This document shows, piece after piece, positions 59,081 through 64,000 of a stretch of DNA of 64,000 nucleotides (the stretch's first letter is position 1; every line of letters begins with the position of its first letter). This DNA is from Schaalia odontolytica (GTDB taxonomy: Bacteria; Actinomycetota; Actinomycetes; Actinomycetales; Actinomycetaceae). Below the pieces are notes generated by a model. It was not told where the DNA came from. It ran no database searches and saw only the letters and a program-made list of their open reading frames with translations. Made by a program: the position numbers and the translations under genes. Location of the stretch: NCBI RefSeq assembly GCF_002847525.1, contig NZ_PKKM01000007.1, positions 62,001-126,000 of the forward strand. Direction: 5' to 3'.

Positions 59081-59962
59081 TTAGCGGATCGTCACAGCTC
59101 GGGAGACGAGGCCCTGACGTGCGCGGCGTTCCTTGTCATCCAGGCGCTCAGTGACCTTGAGGGCCTCCTCGAGGGCCTTGGCAAGGGCCTGCGTGCCGGG
59201 CGCGACGTCGGCCGCGCTGGCACCCTCGGGCAGCTCGAAGACCGGGACGATCAGGCCGCACGCGCGGAAGGAACCCACGTAGCGGGAGCCCTCGCCGACG
59301 TTGGCCTCGCCGCGCGCAGCTAGGCGGGCGAGCGCATCGAAAAGCTTGGCTTCGTCGTTGTCCGTCAGGAAACGCACGAAGTTACGGTTCATCTCGCACC
59401 AGTACGCTCCGGGGACGCCGGGCACGGGCTCGGTCGGGATGATCTCGTCGCGGTTCTGTTCGAGGGCGCGACGCGTCGACTCGTCGATCTCCTCGGCCGG
59501 GTCGAACCAGTAGGAGAAGTCCTCCTCGAGCTTCATGTCGGTGAAGCTGTCGAGGTCGAGGATGTCCTGGAGACGCTCGGAGGGCTCGCGCACGTCGATC
59601 GAGATGACGCCCTCGTCGCCCGCTTCCTTCGCGGCGATGGCGGCGAGCAGCGCGGCGCCCGCGTCGTGGCTGAGGTCCGCGGAGTTCGAGCGGGTCTGCA
59701 GCGCAACGAGGATGCGGCCGTCGGGGCGCACCATCGCGGGGTGGCCCTCGGGCAGGAGAGTGACGAAGTCGAATTCGACGGCGCCGTGGTCGGCGTCGGT
59801 GCGTGCGGTCAGCGTGGCCGCCGGGATGAGCTCGCGCATGGCGACCAGCTCGATCTCCTTCGGCAGGCCCTCGTAGGGGCGCGCGACGAAGGGGATCGGC
59901 GGGCGATACGCCTTGAGCTTGGCGGGATCGGTGACCTTCTTACGGCGGCTAGCTTTACCCAT
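59081..59962 (-). CDS. DUF5926 family protein
   Basis: The protein has 293 residues beginning MGKASRRKKVTDPAK, the basic start shared by actinobacterial DUF5926 proteins. The rest is soluble and acidic, with PEPVPGVPGAYWCEMNRNFV-like blocks near 180-200. No enzyme motif is visible. The family is conserved in actinobacteria and of unknown function. The start is leaderless, with TACGAT 7 nt upstream. Confidence 0.8.
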   Translation of the reverse strand: MGKASRRKKVTDPAKLKAYRPPIPFVARPYEGLPKEIELVAMRELIPAATLTARTDADHGAVEFDFVTLLPEGHPAMVRPDGRILVALQTRSNSADLSHDAGAALLAAIAAKEAGDEGVISIDVREPSERLQDILDLDSFTDMKLEEDFSYWFDPAEEIDESTRRALEQNRDEIIPTEPVPGVPGAYWCEMNRNFVRFLTDNDEAKLFDALARLAARGEANVGEGSRYVGSFRACGLIVPVFELPEGASAADVAPGTQALAKALEEALKVTERLDDKERRARQGLVSRAVTIR

Positions 59963-59969
59963 GGGTGTA

Positions 59970-59975
59970 ATCGTA
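59970..59975 (-). promoter_or_regulatory. -10 element TACGAT, leaderless start of the DUF5926 gene
   Basis: On the minus strand TACGAT ends 7 nt before the ATG at 59962; no ribosome site is present. Confidence 0.5.
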
Positions 59976-60041
59976 GCGGGTTTCGCTCAATCGACGAGGT
60001 GGGGGCTGGGCGAGCCGGTCCGCCCACCCCGCGCCCCCTCC

Positions 60042-60165
60042 CCCAATGTCGCACGTATTTTGGTTCCCCTACCTTTTATTAGGTATCGAGAATTGCGCGG
60101 AATTTCAACGACCTGATTTCAATGTTTGAAATAGGTCGCGGGGAATTACGTGCGACATTTTTGGG
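60042..60165. repeat. Palindromic intergenic repeat, copy C
   Basis: The arms AATGTCGCACGTA (60045-60057) and TACGTGCGACATT (60147-60159) pair perfectly and are extended by CCCAA and TTGGG. The inner hairpin ATTTCAA-TGT-TTGAAAT is flanked by ACCT and AGGT. Relative to copies A and B, three arm positions differ with matching changes on the other side. Confidence 0.8.
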
Positions 60166-60203
60166 TAAACATGCGCCTGCGCAGGGTCCCGGCCCGTGCC
60201 TCG

Positions 60204-61808
60204 TCAGCGGGCGGCGCCCCGGGCGATGACCTCCACGCCGGGCAGGGCCGCGCGGTATGCGTCGAGGAAGCGCTCGTACCCGGCCACGCCCTCGGCGGTG
60301 GGCTCGAGGGTGGAGACCGAGGCCCCGGCGAAGACGCGCTCGGAGAGGTAGTCCGGCAGGGCGGGCACGGCCTCGCCCCCAGCGACGACCGCACGGTAGC
60401 GCGCGAGGACCGCGATGCCCCACGCGCCACCCTCGCCCGCGGTGTCACCGACGGAGACGGGGATGTTCAGCGAGTCGGCGAGGATCTGCTGGGCGACGCC
60501 CGGGGTCTTGAACAGGCCACCGTGAGCGAAGAGCGAGTCGAGGCGCACGCCCTCGTCACTCAGGATGTCAACGCCGATGCGCACGGCCGCGAAGATGCTC
60601 ATGAGCTGGGCGCGCACGGCGTTGGCGAGGCTCACGCGCGCGTCGGCGGTGTGGGTGAAGACCGGCTGCGCCGCCTCCTGGCCGACGAGCGGCTCGGCCG
60701 ACAGGGTGTTGTAGGCCATGACGCCGCCCGCGTCGGCCTCGCCCGTGAGCGCGTGGTTGTAGAGGGCGTCGTAGATCGCCGGGACACTCACGTCGGCACC
60801 AACGAGGCGCGCGAAGTCGGCGAACCAGCCGACCCACGCGTCGAGCTCGGACGCGCCGTTGTTCGAGTGGACCATGGCGACGGGCGAGCCGTCGGGCGTG
60901 GTCACCATGTCAATCTCAGTATGCAGCTCGGTGAGGGAACGCTCGAGGACGGCCATCAGGAAGACGGAGGTGCCGCACGAGATGTTGCCGGTACGCTGCG
61001 CGATCGCGTTCGTCGCAATCATGCCGGTGCCCGCGTCACCCTCCGGCGGGCACAGCGCGATGCCTGGCTGCAGCGTGCCGGTCGGGTCGATGAGCGCAGC
61101 CCCCTCGGGGGTCAGCGTGCCCGCGTCCTCGCCTGCACTCAGCACGGTCGGGAGGACGTCGCGCAGGCTCCACGGGACCCGGGACTCGACCAGGGCCTCG
61201 TACTGATCGAGGTAGGACTCCGCGTAGGTACCCGCCTCCGAGTCGATCGGGAACATGCCCGAGGCGTCGCCGACACCCAGGACATGGCGGCCCGTCAGCT
61301 GGTGGTGGACCCAGCCTGCCAGGGTGGTCAGGCGGGCGACGCGCGGCGCATGCTCCTCGGAGTCGAGGACCGCCTGGTGCAGGTGCGCGATCGACCAGCG
61401 CAGCGGAATGTTGAAGCCGAAGAGACGGGTGAGCTCATCGGCCGCGCGACCCGTGTTGGTGTTGCGCCACGTGCGGAAGGGCGCGAGCAGGTTGTCGTCG
61501 GCGTCGAAAGCGAGGTAGCCGTGCATCATCGCGGAGATGCCCATCGAGCCGTAGGACGTGGGGGTGACGTCGTAGCGCTCGCGCACGTCAGCGACCAGGG
61601 AGGCGTAGGCGCTTTGCAGGCCGGCGACGACCTCGTCAAGGGTGTAGGACCACAGGCCGCCCTCCAGATGGTTCTCCCACCCGTGGCCGCCGGTGGCGAG
61701 CACCTCATGGTCGGGGCCGATCAGGACGGCCTTGATGCGGGTCGAGCCGAACTCGATGCCGAGCGCGGTGTCGGCGGCGGCGATGGCGGCGCGGGGGTCG
61801 GTGCTCAT
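60204..61808 (-). CDS. FGGY family carbohydrate kinase
   Basis: The protein has 534 residues from ATG 61808, with AAGGAG upstream. LGIEFGSTRIKAVLIG near 18 is the first phosphate motif, and MGISAMMHGYLAFD near 90 is the substrate-site region with the Asp nearby. ISCGTSVFLMAVL and FAHGGLFKTPGVAQQILAD complete the second ATPase domain. Ribulokinase or xylulokinase are the closest known types; the sugar is not certain. A LacI-type operator lies before it. Confidence 0.83.
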   Translation of the reverse strand: MSTDPRAAIAAADTALGIEFGSTRIKAVLIGPDHEVLATGGHGWENHLEGGLWSYTLDEVVAGLQSAYASLVADVRERYDVTPTSYGSMGISAMMHGYLAFDADDNLLAPFRTWRNTNTGRAADELTRLFGFNIPLRWSIAHLHQAVLDSEEHAPRVARLTTLAGWVHHQLTGRHVLGVGDASGMFPIDSEAGTYAESYLDQYEALVESRVPWSLRDVLPTVLSAGEDAGTLTPEGAALIDPTGTLQPGIALCPPEGDAGTGMIATNAIAQRTGNISCGTSVFLMAVLERSLTELHTEIDMVTTPDGSPVAMVHSNNGASELDAWVGWFADFARLVGADVSVPAIYDALYNHALTGEADAGGVMAYNTLSAEPLVGQEAAQPVFTHTADARVSLANAVRAQLMSIFAAVRIGVDILSDEGVRLDSLFAHGGLFKTPGVAQQILADSLNIPVSVGDTAGEGGAWGIAVLARYRAVVAGGEAVPALPDYLSERVFAGASVSTLEPTAEGVAGYERFLDAYRAALPGVEVIARGAAR

Positions 61809-61852
61809 GTGTGCTCCTTGGGTCTTCATTGACGAGGCTGGGGCCGGGGTTG

Positions 61853-61866
61853 CGTTAACGATAACA
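61853..61866 (-). promoter_or_regulatory. LacI-family-type operator before the FGGY kinase
   Basis: On the minus strand TGTTATCGTTAACG is a near-palindrome with the central CG typical of LacI-family sites. A second inverted repeat, CGGACA-CAC-TGTCCG, lies at 61906-61920. The rest of the 61809-62047 gap shows nothing more. Confidence 0.5.
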
Positions 61867-62016
61867 CTTTCGTGCATGTACTGACAGGGACGTACGACCG
61901 TTTATCGGACACACTGTCCGGCATATGCAGATTTACAATGTATTGACACCGTTCTTTCATCCCATCAACGCTATGTCCTCTCCAAAAGCCTCTCCAACTG
62001 ACGACTAGGGGGAGTA

Positions 62017-62030
62017 GACTACGCGTAGTC
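62017..62030 (+). promoter_or_regulatory. 14-bp palindromic operator of the toxin-antitoxin pair
   Basis: GACTACGCGTAGTC is a perfect palindrome that overlaps TAGACT (62015-62020), a likely -10, 28 bp before the antitoxin ATG. This is the usual place for autoregulation by the antitoxin. Confidence 0.65.
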
Positions 62031-62047
62031 ACATTTGAGGAGGACAC

Positions 62048-62290
62048 ATGTCTACCGCACGGGTCGCACGCTCCGTCAAGCTCGATCCTGAGATCGACGC
62101 CCGCCTCACCGCCCTCGCGGAGCGCACGGGACGCACCAAGTCCTTCTACATGAATCGCGCCATTGAGTCAGCGCTTGAAGAGATTGAGCTCGCCTACTCA
62201 CTGCAGGCGGAACTCGAGGACATTCGCAGCGGCCGAGCCACATCAGTGAGCCTTGACGAGGCGGTGAAGACCCTTGGCCTGGAGGGCTGA
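62048..62290 (+). CDS. RelB-type ribbon-helix-helix antitoxin
   Basis: The protein has 80 residues with GAGGAGGA upstream. The N-terminal strand and two helices, ARVARSVKLDPEIDARL then RTGRTKSFYMNRAIES, are a ribbon-helix-helix DNA-binding fold. The acidic C-terminal part (LEEIELAYSLQAELEDI) would wrap the toxin. It overlaps the toxin gene by 17 bp and is expected to repress its own operon through the palindrome upstream. Confidence 0.87.
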   Translation: MSTARVARSVKLDPEIDARLTALAERTGRTKSFYMNRAIESALEEIELAYSLQAELEDIRSGRATSVSLDEAVKTLGLEG

Positions 62291-62537
62291 GCTATCACCG
62301 CGTGCACTGAAGCAGCTCAGCAAGCTCGATAAGCCAACCGCGCGCCGTATCATCGACTACCTCCGCGAGACTGCGAGCGGCGAGGATCCCCGCTCGTGCG
62401 GGAAAGGGCTGACCGGCAACCTCGCGGGCTTCTGGCGATACCGAGTCGGCAACTACCGGATCATTGCTTCCATCGAAGATGATGAGTTATTGATCCTCGC
62501 TATCAACATCGATCATCGGTCACGCATCTACCGCTGA
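62274..62537 (+). CDS. RelE/ParE-superfamily toxin
   Basis: The protein has 87 residues from TTG 62274, giving MAWRAELSPRALKQLSKLDK, the family N-terminus. The C-terminal block GFWRYRVGNYRIIASIEDDE, then INIDHRSRIYR, carries the Arg, Tyr and His residues of RelE mRNA interferases that cut mRNA on the ribosome. The TTG start and the overlap keep toxin synthesis dependent on the antitoxin. Confidence 0.87.
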   Translation: MAWRAELSPRALKQLSKLDKPTARRIIDYLRETASGEDPRSCGKGLTGNLAGFWRYRVGNYRIIASIEDDELLILAINIDHRSRIYR

Positions 62538-62538
62538 C

Positions 62539-63138
62539 CTACCGAGCGCCGAAGCCCTCGATGAAGAGCTCACGCGCGCGGTCGATAGCGGCGAGTTCCT
62601 TGTCGGTGAGCGGCTTGGCGGCGCTCCGCTCGATGAAGGTTAGGACGACGGACGCGTAGACGTCAGCGGCCAGTGGAAGCACCTCATCGTCCACGTGACC
62701 ACGCGCCCACTCGGTAAATACCGAACAGCACGTTCGATAAAGCTGCTCATGAAGGTCGCCGTCGCCTCCCACACGGATCGCCAGCAGAGTTTTCAGGGCC
62801 TGCCCATTGCGCGCGTACACGTCGGCGAGGTGGCGGGCGACGGCGCGGGCGTCGCATCCCTCGCCGAACCACAGTCCTTCGAGGGCAGGGGCGATCTCTT
62901 CAAGAAGGAAGGACACGACCTCGGCCAGGAGGGCGTCCTTGTCGGCGTAGTGGTCGTAGAAGGTCGTGCGCGACACCATCGAGGCGGAGCAAATGTCGGT
63001 GACGCTCACGTGCGCGTAGGGCTTTGCCTGGCACGCCTTGACGAGGCCGGAGCGGATCGCCCGACGCGTCTTGCGAATACGCAGGTCCAGGTTCTTCTCG
63101 GCCTCGCGCCCATGCTTATCTGCGCTACGCAGGAACAT
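62539..63138 (-). CDS. TetR family regulator
   Basis: The protein has 199 residues. The helix-turn-helix YAHVSVTDICSASMVSRTTF with YDHYADKDALLAE follows near 42-70, and the ligand domain is helical. GGAGAG lies before the ATG. It faces the toxin gene across 1 nt and diverges from the alpha/beta hydrolase gene at 63266, which it may control. The ligand is unknown. Confidence 0.85.
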   Translation of the reverse strand: MFLRSADKHGREAEKNLDLRIRKTRRAIRSGLVKACQAKPYAHVSVTDICSASMVSRTTFYDHYADKDALLAEVVSFLLEEIAPALEGLWFGEGCDARAVARHLADVYARNGQALKTLLAIRVGGDGDLHEQLYRTCCSVFTEWARGHVDDEVLPLAADVYASVVLTFIERSAAKPLTDKELAAIDRARELFIEGFGAR

Positions 63139-63265
63139 ATCTCTCCGATCATTTTTCCTCTATCAATAGGCTTATCCTACGCATAGCGGTCGCTCCGTCC
63201 GGTATCTAACATTTGGTTCTTTATTGTGTGGTCCACCGCACTCAGACAGGCGATACGGTCGATGC

Positions 63266-64000
63266 ATGTTCACCGAATACACAGGCAACCGCCAATTTGA
63301 CCTGCAGCTGAACCGTTACCTCGGACCGATTCTGGACCGGCCTGGGATGGATCGGTTGACGACGAGCACCCTTGCCCGCATCCGTTCCGCTTCCCAGATC
63401 GCGCAGTTCGCCGGGCGCATGGCGGCTCGCTTCGATGCCGAGGGGGACGCGGCGGCCGCGTGGCGACTCTACTTTCTGGCCGCCTTCTACCTGCCCGAGC
63501 ACGACCAGCGAAAGCGGCACTTCATCGACGCGGCATCGCGTAACTTCGACGCCTCTCACACTCACCTGGCGATGCGCCGACACACAGTCCCCTACAAAGA
63601 TGGCTCACTGACGGCGATCCACTGGCAGGCTGATCCTGACGATCGTGCCCGCTTCCCCGACGCGCCTTCCACCCTCGTCATGATGAACGGCTTCGACGGA
63701 TACGCGGAGGAGATCATGGGGTTCGCCGAGTACTTCCCCTGCCGCCCCTTCGACATCATTACCTTCGACGGACCCGGACAGGGACACACCGCCCTGGCGG
63801 GGATGCCTCTGGATCCGCGTTGGGAAATCCCAACGACCGCCGTCCTGGACTACTTCGACCTCGACGGCGCTGCCGCCCTCGGGGTCTCCTTCGGCGGCTA
63901 CCTCGTCATGCGGGCCGCCGCCCACTGCCCGCGCATCACGCACGTGATCGCCTTCGACATGATGTACCGGCTGCTGGACGGGCTGACGCTACCCCTGCCC
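63266..64000 (+). CDS. Alpha/beta hydrolase, 3' end cut by the window
   Basis: The frame starts at ATG 63266 and runs 245 codons to the window edge with no stop. Residues 1-125 are helical (LARIRSASQIAQFAGRMAAR). The hydrolase core begins at TLVMMNGFDGYAEEIMG and DIITFDGPGQG, and its nucleophile elbow is LGVSFGGYL near 215. This layout resembles FrsA-like or DUF1100-type esterases. No ribosome site is clear. It is divergent from the TetR gene. Confidence 0.8.
   Translation, partial: MFTEYTGNRQFDLQLNRYLGPILDRPGMDRLTTSTLARIRSASQIAQFAGRMAARFDAEGDAAAAWRLYFLAAFYLPEHDQRKRHFIDAASRNFDASHTHLAMRRHTVPYKDGSLTAIHWQADPDDRARFPDAPSTLVMMNGFDGYAEEIMGFAEYFPCRPFDIITFDGPGQGHTALAGMPLDPRWEIPTTAVLDYFDLDGAAALGVSFGGYLVMRAAAHCPRITHVIAFDMMYRLLDGLTLPLP

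Overview
The window is high-GC DNA (roughly two thirds G+C by eye) with dense, short-spaced genes, many ATGA or GTGA overlaps and many leaderless starts. This is typical of an actinobacterium. A WhiB regulator, DUF4177, DUF4244 and DUF5926 proteins, and a chain of genes in the order of the Mycobacterium tuberculosis Rv3649-Rv3683 region support this: DEAH helicase, TadE-like proteins, Tad ATPase, CpaE-like protein, HAD-IB hydrolase, EphE-like hydrolase, Crp, WhiB4, PonA2 and metallophosphoesterase. An anaerobic ribonucleotide reductase and a copper nitrite reductase point to a facultative or strict anaerobe. Actinomyces or Schaalia is my best guess; this is an inference, not a database result.

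Layout. 0-4 kb: two membrane proteins and a cupredoxin-extended copper nitrite reductase. 4-10 kb: MFS transporter, DUF2183 phosphatase, LytR_C protein, acyl-CoA dehydrogenase and an LRV-type membrane protein. 10-13 kb: nrdD-nrdG behind two NrdR boxes. 13-16 kb: DoxX and PAP2 proteins among dispersed repeats. 16-20 kb: two YbjN-like proteins and a DUF1998 helicase in one overlapping operon. 19.8-24.3 kb: a tad/flp-type pilus locus on the minus strand. 24-34.5 kb: HAD hydrolase, degenerate Fic-like protein, membrane proteins, EphE-like hydrolase, Crp, DUF4177, WhiB, a bifunctional PBP and a phosphoesterase. 34.6-37 kb: tRNA-Pro(CGG) and four related small lipoproteins. 37-43 kb: bile-acid symporter family protein, YwiC-like protein, HisC, holin-like protein and a WXG100-like/esterase pair. 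43-45 kb: a lower-GC restriction-modification pair. 45-49 kb: PurB and a second esterase pair. 49-52.4 kb: csoR-copZ-copA. 52.4-56.3 kb: a small type VII-secretion-like group (mycosin, Gly-rich substrate-like protein, small helical protein, lipoprotein). 56-64 kb: DUF2079, glycosyltransferase, DUF5926, FGGY kinase, RelBE-type module, TetR and a truncated alpha/beta hydrolase.

The signals the genes do not explain are several families of short DNA elements. First, the 12-mer CC[C/A]CGGCCTCGT occurs about 19 times, several times as inverted pairs forming hairpins at gene ends, an arrangement like DNA uptake sequences. Second, a roughly 125-bp palindromic intergenic repeat is present in three copies, with compensatory changes in its arms. 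Third, DnaA-box-like sites repeat at 30-31 bp in three intergenic regions, two at the tad locus and one at the restriction-modification operon. Fourth, many genes have a -10 hexamer 6-7 nt before the start codon, including one hexamer shared by two divergent genes. A copper ATPase carries its metal-binding domain inside its ATP-binding region instead of at the N-terminus.
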